DNA of 64,000 bases from Prostheceraeus crozeri (taxonomy: Eukaryota; Platyhelminthes; Polycladida; Euryleptidae): assembly GCA_907163375.1 (NCBI GenBank), contig CAJQUW010011498.1, forward strand, positions 124,001 to 188,000. Reading direction: 5' to 3'. Position numbers and translations under genes: made by a program. This document shows, in pieces, positions 35,001 to 47,067 of the stretch. Position 1 is the first letter of the stretch; every line of letters begins with the position of its first letter. Below the pieces are notes generated by a model, which saw only the letters and a list, made by a program, of their open reading frames with translations, had not been told where the DNA came from and searched no databases.

Positions 35001-38000
35001 CCCCGTCCTCTTCCATCTGTTTTTCTAGCCCGACCCTCTTCCAGCTGTTTTTCTAGCCCGACCCTCTTCCAGCTGTTTTTCTAGCCCGACCCTCTTCCAG
35101 CTGTTTTTCTAGCCCGACCCTCTTCCAGCTGTTTTTCTAGCCCGACCCTCTTCCAGCTGTTTTTCTAGCCCGACCCTCTTCCATCTGTTTTTCTAGCCCG
35201 ACCCTCTTCCATCTGTTTTTCTAGCCCGACCCTCTTCCAGCTGTTTTTCTAGCACGGCCCTCTTCCAGCTGTTTTTCTAGCACGGCCCTCTTCCATCTGT
35301 TTTTCTAGCACGGCCTTCTTCCAGCTGTTTTTCTAGCCCGACCCTCTTCCACCTGTTTTTCTAGCCCGACCCTCTTCCAGCTGTTTTTCTAGCCCGGCCC
35401 TCTTCCAGCTGTTTTTCTAGCCCGACCCTCTTCCATCTGTTTTTCTAGCCCGACCCTCTTCCAGCTGTTTTCCTAGTCCGACCCTCTTCCAGCTGTTTTT
35501 CTAGCCCGACCCTCTTCCAGCTGTTTTTCTAGCCCGACCCTCTTCCAGCTGTTTTTCCAGCCCGTCCCTCTTCCATCTGTTTTTCTAGCACGGCCCTCTT
35601 CCATCTGTTTTTCTAGCCCGACCCTCTTCCATCTGTTTTTCTAGCCCGCCCCTCTTCCAGCTGTTTTTCTAGCCCGACCCTCTTCCATCTGTTTTCCTAG
35701 CCCGACCCTCTTCCATCTGTTTTTCCAGCCCGGTCCTCTTCCAGCTGTTTTTCTAGCCCGACCCTCTTCCAGCTGTTTTTCTAGCACGGCCCTCTTCCAG
35801 CTGTTTTTCTAGCCCGACCCTCTTCCGTCTGTTTTTCTAGTCCGACCCTCTTCCAGCTGTTTTTCTAGCACGGCCCTCTTCCAGCTGTTTTTCTAGCCCG
35901 GCCCTCTTCCAGCTGTTTTTCTAGCCCGACCCTCTTCCAGCTGTTTTTCTAGCCCGGTCCTCTTCCATCTGTTTTTCTAGCCCGACCCTCTTCCATCTGT
36001 TTTTCTAGCCCGACCCTCTTCCATCTGTTTTTCTAGCCCGACCCTCTTCCAGCTGTTTTTCCAGCCCGTCCCTCTTCCAGCTGTTTTTCTAGCCCGACCC
36101 TCTTCCACCTGTTTTTCTAGCCCGACCCTCTTCCACCTGTTTTTCTAGCCCGGCCCTCTTCCAGCTGTTTTTCTAGCCCGACCCTCTTCCAGCTGTTTTT
36201 CTAGCCCGACCCTCTTCCAGCTGTTTTTCTAGCACGGCCCTCTTCCAGCTGTTTTTCTAGCCCGGCCCTCTTCCAGCTGATTTTCTAGCCCGGCCCTCTT
36301 CCAGCTGTTTTTCTAGCACGGCCCTCTTCCAGCTGTTTTTCTAGACCGACCCTCTTCCAGCTGTTTTTCTAGCACGGCCCTCTTCCAGCTGTTTTTCTAG
36401 ACCGACCCTCTTCCAGCTGTTTTTCTAGCCCGACCCTCTTCCAGCTGTTTTTCTAGCCCGGCCCTCTTCCAGCTGTTTTTCTAGCCCGGTCCTCTTCCAT
36501 CTGTTTTTCTAGCCCGACCCTCTTCCATCTGTTTTTCTAGCCCGACCCTCTTCCATCTGTTTTTCTAGCCCGACCCTCTTCCAGCTGTTTTCCTAGCACG
36601 GCCCTCTTCCATCTGTTTTTCTAGCCCGACCCTCTTCCAGCTGTTTTTCTAGCACGACCCTCTTCCAGCTGTTTTTCTAGCCCGCCCCTCTTCATCTGTT
36701 TTTCTAGCCCGACCCTCTTCCAGCTGTTTTTCTAGCCCGACCCTCTTCCATCTGTTTTTCTAGCCCGGCCCTCTTCCAGCTGTTTTTCTAGCCCGACCCT
36801 CTTCCAGCTGTTTTTCTAGCCCGACCCTCTTCCAGCTGTTTTTCTAGCCCGACCCTCTTCCATCTGTTTTTCTAGCCCGACCCTCTTCCAGCTGTTTTTC
36901 TAGCCCAACCCTCTTCCAGCTGTTTTTCTAGCCCGGCCCTCTTCCAGCTGTTTTTCTAGCCCGACCCTCTTCCAGCTGTTTTTCTAGCCCGACCCTCTTC
37001 CAGCTGTTTTTCTAGCCCGACCCTCTTCCATCTGTTTTTCTAGCCCGACCCTCTTCCATCTGTTTTTCTAGCCCGACCCTCTTCCAGCTGTTTTTCTAGC
37101 CCAACCCTCTTCCAGCTGTTTTTCTAGCCCGACCCTCTTCCAGCTGTTTTTCTAGCCCGACCCTCTTCCATCTGTTTTTCTAGCCCGACCCTCTTCCAGC
37201 TGTTTTTCTAGCCCGACCCTCTTCCATCTGTTTTTCTAGCCCGACCCTCTTCCATCTGTTTTTCTAGCCCGACCCTCTTCCAGCTGTTTTTCTAGCACGG
37301 CCCTCTTCCATCTGTTTTTCTAGCACGGCCCTCTTCCATCTGTTTTTCTAGCACGGCCTTCTTCCAGCTGTTTTTCTAGCCCGACCCTCTTCCACCTGTT
37401 TTTCTAGCCCGACCCTCTTCCAGCTGTTTTTCTAGCCCGGCCCTCTTCCAGCTGTTTTTCTAGCCCGACCCTCTTCCATCTGTATTTCTAGCCCGACCCT
37501 CTTCCAGCTGTTTTCCTAGTCCGACCCTCTTCCAGCTGTTTTTCTAGCCCGACCCTCTTCCAGCTGTTTTTCTAGCCCGACCCTCTTCCAGCTGTTTTTC
37601 CAGCCCGTCCCTCTTCCATCTGTTTTTCTAGCACGGCCCTCTTCCATCTGTTTTTCTAGCCCGACCCTCTTCCATCTGTTTTTCTAGCCCGCCCCTCTTC
37701 CAGCTGTTTTTCTAGCCCGACCCTCTTCCATCTGTTTTCCTAGCCCGACCCTCTTCCATCTGTTTTTCCAGCCCGGTCCTCTTCCAGCTGTTTTTCTAGC
37801 CCGACCCTCTTCCAGCTGTTTTTCTAGCACGGCCCTCTTCCAGCTGTTTTTCTAGCCCGGCCCTCTTCCAGCTGTTTTTCTAGCCCGACCCTCTTCCATC
37901 TGTTTTTCTAGCCCGACCCTCTTCCATTTGTTTTTCTAGCCCGACCCTCTTCCATCTGTTTTTCTAGCCCGACCCTCTTCCATCTGTTTTTCTAGCCCGA

Positions 38001-41000
38001 CCCTCTTCCAGCTGTTTTTCTAGCCCGACCCTCTTCCATCTGTTTTTCTAGCCCGACCCTCTTCCAGCTGTTTTTCTAGCCCGACCCCCTTCCATCTGTT
38101 TTTCTAGCCCGACCCTCTTCCAGCTGTTTTTCTAGCCCGGCCCTCTTCCAGCTGTTTTTCTAGCCCGACCCTCTTCCATCTGTTTTTCTAGCCCGGTCCT
38201 CTTCCAGCTGTTTTTCTAGCACGGCCCTCTTCCATCTGTTTTTCTAGCCCGACCCTCTTCCAGCTGTTTTTCTAGCCCAGCCCTCTTCCAGCTGTTTTTC
38301 TAGCCCGACCCTCTTCCAGCTGTTTTTCTAGCACGGCCCTCTTCCATCTGTATTTCTAGCCCGACCCTCTTCCATCTGTTTTCCTAGTCCGACCCTCTTC
38401 CATCTGTTTTTCTAGCCCGGTCCTCTTCCAGCTGTTTTTCTAGCCCGACCCTCTTCCATCTGTATTTCTAGCCCGACCCTCTTCCATCTGTTTTTCTAGC
38501 ACGGCCCTCTTCAAGCTGTTTTTCTAGCACGGCCTTCTTCCAGCTGTTTTTCTAGCCCGACCCTCTTCCAGCTGTTTTTCTAGCCCAGCCCTCTTCCAGC
38601 TGTTTTTCTAGCCCGGCCCTCTTCCTGCTGTTTTTCTAGCCCGGCCCTCTTCCATCTGTTTTTCTAGCCCGACCCTCTTCCACCTGTTTTTCTAGCCCGA
38701 CCCTCTTCCAGCTGTTTTTCTAGCCCGACCCTCTTCCAGCTGTTTTTCTAGCCCGGCCCTCTTCCAGCTGTTTTTCTAGCCCGGCCCTCTTCCAGCTGTT
38801 TTTCTAGCCCGACCCTCTTCCAGCTGTTTTTCCAGCCCGGTCCTCTTCCAGCTGTTTTTCTAGCCCGACCCTCTTCCAGCTGTTTTTCTAGCCCGACCCT
38901 CTTCCAGCTGTTTTTCTAGCACGGCCCTCTTCCAGCTGTTTTTCTAGCACGGCCCTCTTCCAGCTGTTTTCCTAGCACGGCCCTCTTCCATCTGTTTTTC
39001 TAGCACGGCCCTCTTCCAGCTGTTTTTCTAGCCCGGCCCTCTTCCATCTGTTTTTCTAGCCCGACCCTCTTCCATCTGTTTTTCTAGCACGGCCCTCTTC
39101 CAGCTGTTTTTCTAGCACGGCCCTCTTCCAGCTGTTTTTCTAGCACGGCCCTCTTCCATCTGTTTTTCTAGCCCGGTCCTCTTCCAGCTGTTTTTCTATC
39201 CCGACCCTCTTCCAGCTGTTTTTCTAGCCCGACCCTCTTCCAACTGTTTTCCTAGCCCGGCCCTCTTCCATCTGTTTTTCTAGCCCGACCCTCTTCCATC
39301 TGTTTTTCTAGCCCGGTCCTCTTCCATCTGTTTTTCTAGCCCGACCCTCTTCCATCTGTTTTTCTAGCACGGCCCTCTTCCATCTGTTTTTCTAGCCCGA
39401 CCCTCTTCCAGCTGTTTTTCTAGCCCGACCCTCTTCCATCTGTTTTTCTAGCCCGACCCTCTTCCAGCTGTTTTTCTAGCCCGACCCTCTTCCATCTGTT
39501 TTTCTAGCCCGGCCCTCTTCCAGCTGTTTTTCTAGCCCGACCCTCTTCCAGCTGTTTTTCTAGCCCAACCCTCTTCCAGCTGTTTTTCTAGCACGGCCCT
39601 CTTCCATCTGTTTTTCTAGCACGGCCCTCTTCCAGCTAATCTTCGAGCACGGCCCTCTTCCAGCTGTTCTTCTAGCACGGCCCTCTTCCAGGTGTTTTTC
39701 TAGCCCGACCCTCTTCCAGCTGTTTTTCTAGCCCGGTCCTCTTCCATCTGTTTTTCTAGCCCGGCCCTCTTCCATCTGTTTTTCTAGCCCGGCCCTCTTC
39801 CAGCTGTTTTTCTAGACCGACCCTCTTCCATCTGTTTTTCTAGCCCGACCCTCTTCCAGCTGTTTTTCTAGCCCGACCCTCTTCCAGCTGTTTTCCTAGC
39901 CCGGTCCTCTTCCATCTGTTTTTCTAGCCCGGCCATCTTCCATCTGTTTTTCTAGCCCGGTCCTCTTCCATCTGTTTTTCTAGCCCGGTCCTCTTCCATC
40001 TGTTTTTCTAGCCCGACCCTCTTCCAGCTGTTTTTCTAGCCCGGTCCTCTTCCATCTGTTTTTCTAGCCCGGCCCTCTTCCATCTGTTTTTCTAGCCCGG
40101 CCCTCTTCCAGCTGTTTTTCTAGACCGACCCTCTTCCATCTGTTTTTCTAGCCCGGTCCTCTTCCAGCTGTTTTTCTAGCCCGGTCCTCTTCCATCTGTT
40201 TTTCTAGCCCGGCCATCTTCCATCTGTTTTTCTAGTTCGGCCATCTTCCATCTGTTTTTCTAGCCCGGTCCTCTTCCATCTGTTTTTCTAGCCCGGTCCT
40301 CTTCCATCTGTTTTTCTAGCCCGACCCTCTTCCAGCTGTTTTTCTATCCCGACCCTCTTCCATCTGTTTTTCTAGCCCGGTCCTCTTCCATCTGTTTTTC
40401 TAGCCCGGTCCTCTTCCAGCTGTTTTTCTAGCCCGACCCTCTTCCATCTGTTTTTCTAGCCCGGCCCTCTTCCATCTGTTTTTCTAGCCCGACCCTCTTC
40501 CATCTGTTTTTCTAGCCCGGCCCTCTTCCATCTGTTTTTCTAGCCCGACCCTCTTCCAGCTGTTTTTCTAGCCCGACCCTCTTCCATCTGTTTTTCTAGC
40601 CCGACCCTCTTCCATCTGTTTTTCTAGCCCGACCCTCTTCCATCTGTTTTTCTAGCCCGACCCTCTTCCATCTGTTTTTCTAGCCCCGTCCTCTTCCATC
40701 TGTTTTTCTAGCCCGACCCTCTTCCATCTGTTTTTCTAGCCCGACCCTCTTCCATCTGTTTTTCTAGCCCGACCCTCTTCCAGCTGTTTTTCTAGCCCGA
40801 CCCTCTTCCATCTGTTTTTCTAGCACGGCCCTCTTCCATCTGTTTTTCTAGCACGGCCCTCTTCCATCTGTTTTTCTAGCACGGCCCTCTTCCAGCTGTT
40901 TTTCTAGCCCGACCCTCTTCCATCTGTTTTTCTAGCCCGGCCCTCTTCCATCTGTATTTCTAGCCCGACCCTCTTCCATCTGTTTTTCTAGCCCGACCCT

Positions 41001-44000
41001 CTTCCATCTGTTTTTCTAGCCCGACCCTCTTCCATCTGTTTTTCTAGCCCGACCCTCTTCCAGCTGTTTTTCTAGCACGGCCCTCTTCCAGCTGTTTTTC
41101 TAGCCCGACCCTCTTCCAGCTGTTTTTCTAGCCCGACCCTCTTCCATCTGTTTTTCTAGCCCGACCCTCTTCCATCTGTTTTTCTAGCCCGGCCCTCTTC
41201 CATCTGTATTTCTAGCCCGACCCTCTTCCATCTGTTTTTCTAGCCCGACCCTCTTCCATCTGTTTTTCTAGCCCGACCCTCTTCCATCTGTTTTTCTAGC
41301 CCGACCCTCTTCCAGCTGTTTTTCCAGCCCGTCCCTCTTCGATCTGTTTTCCTAGCCCGACCCTCTTCCATCTGTTTTTCTAGCCCGACCCTCTTCCATC
41401 TGTTTTCCTAGTCCGACCCTCTTCCAGCTGTTTTTCTAGCCCGACCCTCTTCCAGCTGTTTTCCTAGTCCGACCCTCTTCCAGCTGTTTTTCTAGCCCGA
41501 CCCTCTTCCAGCTGTTTTCCTAGTCCGACCCTCTTCCATCTGTTTTTCTAGTCCGACCCTCTTCCAGCTGTTTTTCTAGCCCGACCCTCTTCCAGCTGTT
41601 TTTCTAGCCCGACCCTCTTCCAGCTGTTTTTCTAGCCCGACCCTCTTCCAGCTGTTTTCCTAGTCCGACCCTCTTCCAGCTGTTTTTCTAGCCCGACCCT
41701 CTTCCAGCTGTTTTTCTAGCCCGACCCTCTTCCAGCTGTTTTTCTAGCCCGACCCTCTTCCAGCTGTTTTTCTAGCCCGGCCCTCTTCCAGCTGTTTTTC
41801 TAGCCCGACCCTCTTCCATCTGTTTTTCTAGCCCGGCCCTCTTCCAGCTGTTTTTCTAGCCCGGCCCTCTTCCATCTGTTTTTCTATCCCGACCCTCTTC
41901 CATCTGTTTTTCTAGCCCGACCCTCTTCCAGCTGTTTTCCTAGCCCGGCCCTCTTCCATCTGTTTTTCTATCCCGACCCTCTTCCATCTGTTTTTCTATC
42001 CCGACCCTCTTCCATCTGTTTTTCTAGTCCGACCCTCTTCCAGCTGATTTTCTAGCCCGACCCTCTTCCATCTGTTTTTCCAGCCCGGCCCTCTTCCATC
42101 TGTTTTTCTAGCCCGACCCTCTTCCATCTGTTTTTCTAGCCCGACCCTCTTCCATCTGTTTTTCTAGCCCGGTCCTCTTCCAGCTGTTTTTCTAGCACGG
42201 CCCTCTTCCAGCTGTTTTTCTAGCCGAACCCTCTTCCATCTGTTTTTCTAGCCCGGCCCTCTTCCAGCTGTTTTTCTAGCCCGACCCTCTTCCAGCTGTT
42301 TTTCTTGCACGGCCCTCTTCCATCTGTTTTTCTAGCCCGACCCTCTTCCAGCTGTTTTTCTAGCACGGCCCTCTTCCAGCTGTTTTTCTAGCACGGCCCT
42401 CTTCCAGCTGTTTTTCTAGCCCGACCCTCTTCCATCTGTTTTTCTAGCCCGACCCTCTTCCAGCTGTTTTTCTAGCCCGGCCCTCTTCCAGCTGTTTTTC
42501 TAGCCCGGCCCTCTTCCTGCTGTTTTTCTAGCCCGACCCTCTTCCAGCTGTTTTTCTGGCCCGACCCTCTTCCAGCTGTTTTTCTAGCCCGGCCCTCTTC
42601 CATCTGTTTTTCTAGCCCGACCCTCTTCCGTCTGTTTTTCTAGCACGACCCTCTTCCAGCTGTTTTTCTTGCACGGCCCTCTTCCAGCTGTTTTCCTAGC
42701 ACGGCCCTCTTCCATCTGTTTTTCTAGCACGGCCCTCTTCCAGCTGTTTTTCTAGCCGAACCCTCTTCCATCTGTTTTTCTAGCCCGGCCCTCTTCCATC
42801 TGTTTTTCTAGCACGGCCCTCTTCCATCTGTTTTTCTAGCCCGACCCTCTTCCAGCTGTTTTTCTTGCACGGCCCTCTTCCAGCTGTTTTCCTAGCACGG
42901 CCCTCTTCCATCTGTTTTTCTAGCCCGACCCTCTTCCATCTGTTTTTCTAGCCCGACCCTCTTCCAGCTGTTTTTCTAGCCCGACCCTCTTCCAGCTGTT
43001 TTTCTAGCACGGCCCTCTTCCAACTGTTTTTCTAGCCCGACCCTCTTCCAGCTGTTTTTCTAGCCCGGCCCTCTTCCAGCTGTTTTTCTAGCACGGCCCT
43101 CTTCCATCTGTTTTTCTAGCCCGACCCTCTTCCATCTGTTTTTCTAGCCCGACCCTCTTCCATCTGTTTTTCTAGCACGGCCCTCTTCCAGCTGTTTTTC
43201 TAGCACGGCCCTCTTCCAGCTGTTTTTCCAGCCCGGCCCTCTTCCAGTTGTTTTTCTAGCACGGCCCTCTTCCAGCTGATTTTCTAGCCCGACCCTCTTC
43301 CATCTGTTTTTCTAGCCCGACCCTCTTCCAGCTGTTTTTCTAGCCCGGCCCTCTTCCAGCTGTTTTTCTAGCACGGCCCTCTTCCAACTGTTTTTCTAGC
43401 ACGGCCCTCTTCCATCTGTTTTTCTAGCACGGCCATCTTCCATCTGTTTTTCTAGCACGGCCCTCTTCCATCTGTTTTTCTAGCCCGGTCCTCTTCCAGC
43501 TGTTTTTCTAGCCCGACCCTCTTCCATCTGTTTTTCTAGCCCGGCCCTCTTCCATCTGTTTTTCTAGCCCGACCCTCTTCCATCTGTTTTTCTAGCCCGA
43601 CCCTCTTCCATCTGTTTTTCTAGCCCGACCCTCTTCCATCTGTTTTTCTAGCCCGGCCCTCTTCCATCTGTTTTTCTAGCACGGCCCTCTTCCAGCTGTT
43701 TTTCTAGCCCGGTCCTCTTCCATCTGTTTTTCTAGCCCGACCCTCTTCCAGCTGTTTTTCTAGCCCGACCCTCTTCCAGCTGTTTTTCTAGCCCGACCCT
43801 CTTCCAGCTGTTTTTCTAGCCCGACCCTCTTCCAGCTGTTTTTCTAGCCCGACCCTCTTCCATCTGTTTTTCTAGACCGACCCTCTCCCAGCTGTTTTTC
43901 TAGCACGGCCCTCTTCCAGCTGTTTTCCTAGTCCGACCATCTTCCAGCTGTTTTCCTAGCACGGCCCTCTTCCAGCTGTTTTTCTAGCCCGACCTTCTTC

Positions 44001-46083
44001 CAGCTGTTTTTCTAGCACGGCCCTCTTCCATCTGTTTTTCTAGCCCGACCCTCTTCCATCTGTTTTTCTAGCCCGGCCCTCTTCCATCTGTTTTTCTAGC
44101 CCGGCCCTCTTCCAGCTGTTTTTCTAGCCCGACCTTCTTCCAGCTGTTTTTCTAGCACGGCCCTCTTCCAGCTGTTTTTCTAGCACGGCCCTCTTCCATC
44201 TGTTTTTCTAGCCCGGCCCTCTTCCATCTGTTTTTCTAGCCCGGCCCTCTTCCAGCTGTTTTTCTAGCCCGACCCTCTTCCATCTGTTTTTCTAGACCGA
44301 CCCTCTTCCAGCTGTTTTTCTAGCCCGGTCCTCTTCCATCTGTTTTTCTAGCCCGACCCTCTTCCAGCTGTTTTTCTAGCACGGCCCTCTTCCAGCTGTT
44401 TTTCTAGCCCGGCCCTCTTCCAGCTGTTTTTCTAGCCCGACCCTCTTCCAGCTGTTTTTCTAGCCCGAACCTCTTCCATCTGTTTTTCTAGCCCGACCCT
44501 CTTCCATCTGTTTTTCTAGCCCGGCCCTCTTCCATCTGTTTTTCTAGCCCGACCCTCTTCCATCTGTTTTTCTAGCCCGGCCCTCTTCCAGCTGTTTTTC
44601 TAGCACGGTCCTCTTCCAGCTGTTTTTCTAGCCCGGCCCTCTTCCAGCTGTTTTTCTAGCCCGACCCTCTTCCAGCTGTTTTTCTAGCCCGACCCTCTTC
44701 CATCTGTTTTTCTAGCCCGACCCTCTTCCAGCTGTTTTTCTGGCCCGGTCCTCTTCCATCTGTTTTTCTAGCCCGACCCTCTTCCATCTGTTTTTCTAGC
44801 CCGACCCTCTTCCAGCTGTTTTTCTAGCCCGACCCTCTTCCATCTGTTTTTCTAGCACGACCCTCTTCCAGCTGTTTTTCTAGCCCGACCCTCTTCCAGC
44901 TGTTTTTCTAGCCCGACCCTCTTCCAGCTGTTTTTCTATCCCGACCCTCTTCCAGCTGTTTTTCTAGCCCGACCCTCTTCCATCTGTTTTTCTAGCCCGA
45001 CCCTCTTCCAGCTGTTTTTCTAGCCCGACCCTCTTCCAGCTGTTTTTCTAGCCCGACCCTCTTCCAGCTGTTTTTCTAGCCCGACCCTCTTCCAGCTGTT
45101 TTTCTAGCCCGACCCTCTTCCTGCTGTTTTTCTAGCACGACCCTCTTCCAGCTGTTTTTTCTAGCACGGCCTTCTTCCAGCTGTTTTCCTAGTCCGGTTC
45201 GTTATCAACTGTTTTTCTAGCCCGACCCTCTTCCAGCTGTTTTTCTAGCCCGACCCTCTTCCAGCTGTTTTCCTAGCCCGACCCTCTTCCATCTGTTTTC
45301 CTAGCCCGGGTCTGCTTTCAGCTGTTTTTCTAGCCCGACCCTCTTCCATCTGTTTTCCTAGCCCGACCCTCTTCCAGCTGTTTTTCTAGCCCGACCCTCT
45401 TCCAGCTGTTTTTCTAGTCCGGTTCGTTATCAACTGTTTTTCTATCCCGACCCTCTTCCAGCTGTTTTCCTAGCACGGCCCTCTTCCAGCTGTTTTTCTA
45501 GCCCGACCCTCTTCCATCTGTTTTCCTAGCCCGACCCTCTTCCATCTGTTTTCCTAGCCCGGGTCTGCTTTCAGCTGTTTTTCTAGCCCGACCCTCTTCC
45601 ATCTGTTTTCCTAGCCCGACCCTCTTCCAGCTGTTTTTCTAGCCCGACCCTCTTCCAGCTGTTTTTCTAGTCCGGTTCGTTATCAACTGTTTTTCTATCC
45701 CGACCCTCTTCCAGCTGTTTTCCTAGCACGGCCCTCTTCCAGCTGTTTTTCTAGCCCGACCCTCTTCCATCTGTTTTTCTAGACCGACCCTCTTCCATCT
45801 GTTTTTCTAGCCCGACCCTCTTCCAGCTGTTCTTCTAGCCCGGCCCTCTTCCAGCTGTTTTTCTGGCACGGCCCTCTTCAAGCTGTTTTTCTAGCACGGC
45901 CCTCTTCCAGCTGTTTTTCTAGCACGGCCCTCTTCCAGCTGTTCTTCTAGCACGGCCCTCTTCCAGCTGTTTTTCTAGCACGGCCCTCTTCAAGCTGTTT
46001 TTCTAGCACGGCCCTCTTCCAGCTGTTTTTCTAGCCCCGCCCTCTTCCAGCTGTTTTCTAGCCCGGGTCCGCTTTCAGCTCTG
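14005..46083 (+). repeat. Satellite array, 28-bp unit, about 1,145 copies (32 kb)
   Basis: This is an uninterrupted head-to-tail array. Each unit has the order GCCCGACCC or GCACGGCCC, then TCTTCCAGCTG, then a T-rich spacer, then CTAG. The period of 28 is not a multiple of three and each unit carries TAG, so no frame stays open on either strand and the array is non-coding. Variant positions are linked: the C..A form (GCCCGACCC) and the A..G form (GCACGGCCC) are the two common haplotypes, mixed forms being rarer. From 14.0 to about 30 kb the spacer is often TTCTT or ATCTT and the A..G form dominates. From about 30 to 45.8 kb the spacer is nearly always TTTTT, the C..A form dominates and CATCTG often replaces CAGCTG. 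The last 250 bp return to the first type. Single-base indels (for example near 16,654, 27,040 and 31,710) are few. Divergent units occur at 45,170-45,740. Confidence 0.97.
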
Positions 46084-47067
46084 CCCCAACAGGCCTCACG
46101 CAGCCTCCGAGTTTGAACAAAACAATATTCTGTTTTGATGGTACCAATCAGTCAACCACACAAGTTTCGGATCGGTTCTCCCGCAATAAATAGAGTGTTT
46201 CTGTTATCCAAGCTTCATCATTCTACCGCTACTGAATGACCGCCAGTGAGACTAAAATGTATTATAATGCGTCGAAGGCCAGTGTTAACGGCAAACCTTA
46301 TGTACCACAAGAACTGCCGTAAGAAGATGGCCTGTTTTCCTCTTCCATAACTGACCGCCATAAATGACACACGGAAATAATATACGACAAAACCAAGCCA
46401 AAATAGTGCGGTCGTCCAGTAGGAGACAAACGCAAGGAAATTCTGAGTACAGTAATTTAGCAACAGATCTCACTATTTCACATGTGGGATGGCGATCGGC
46501 GAACCCCATTGGATTGAAATCAAGCCTATGTTTTGTTGATACTTGATTCTGCAGGAGAAGAAATTCATCAAGCAGTGGCTGGGCCGACACAATGTTTACT
46601 GTGCTCGCATTTTGCTCACTGACCTTTGTAATAATTCTTTAGTTTGGGTATAATCAAGAACTTATTGATTCATTCAGCTATTGTAACCTTATAGATAAAA
46701 ACAAAATACATGGGTGAACGCATTATATAAGCCTAATCAATATAATTTCATTTGACAACATCCGATGCTAATATCTATCATTTTTCAAAACTGTTCGATG
46801 ACCGAATCAATTTGACGCGGCTCGGATGGCTACGCAGTCTTGTTTTTTTTGACAGCAGCTATATATCAGGCAATACATCCATATGAACGCCTGATAGCAT
46901 ACATTTATAAACAATTGATTCATTTGAAAAGTAGTATATTGATTAAGAACAGATCCTGTCCATTATCCAATAAGGAATGTACTTATCTAGCTCTGTGGTC
47001 TGATAGTCCTGCCTTGGACATTGATGTCACACAGTTTTTGATGTCTATGCCGCGTCAGATCTAGTCT

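Noticed and set aside
14005-46083. CRISPR-like array
   Set aside because: Units are contiguous 28-bp repeats with no unique spacers, no cas genes are present, and the context is a spliced animal genome.
46218-46590. Overlapping minus-strand frames, one with LLDEFLLLQNQVSTKHRLD
   Set aside because: A possible acceptor (TTCTCCTGCAG) precedes part of it, but no family match, no clear donor and no neighbouring exon were found.
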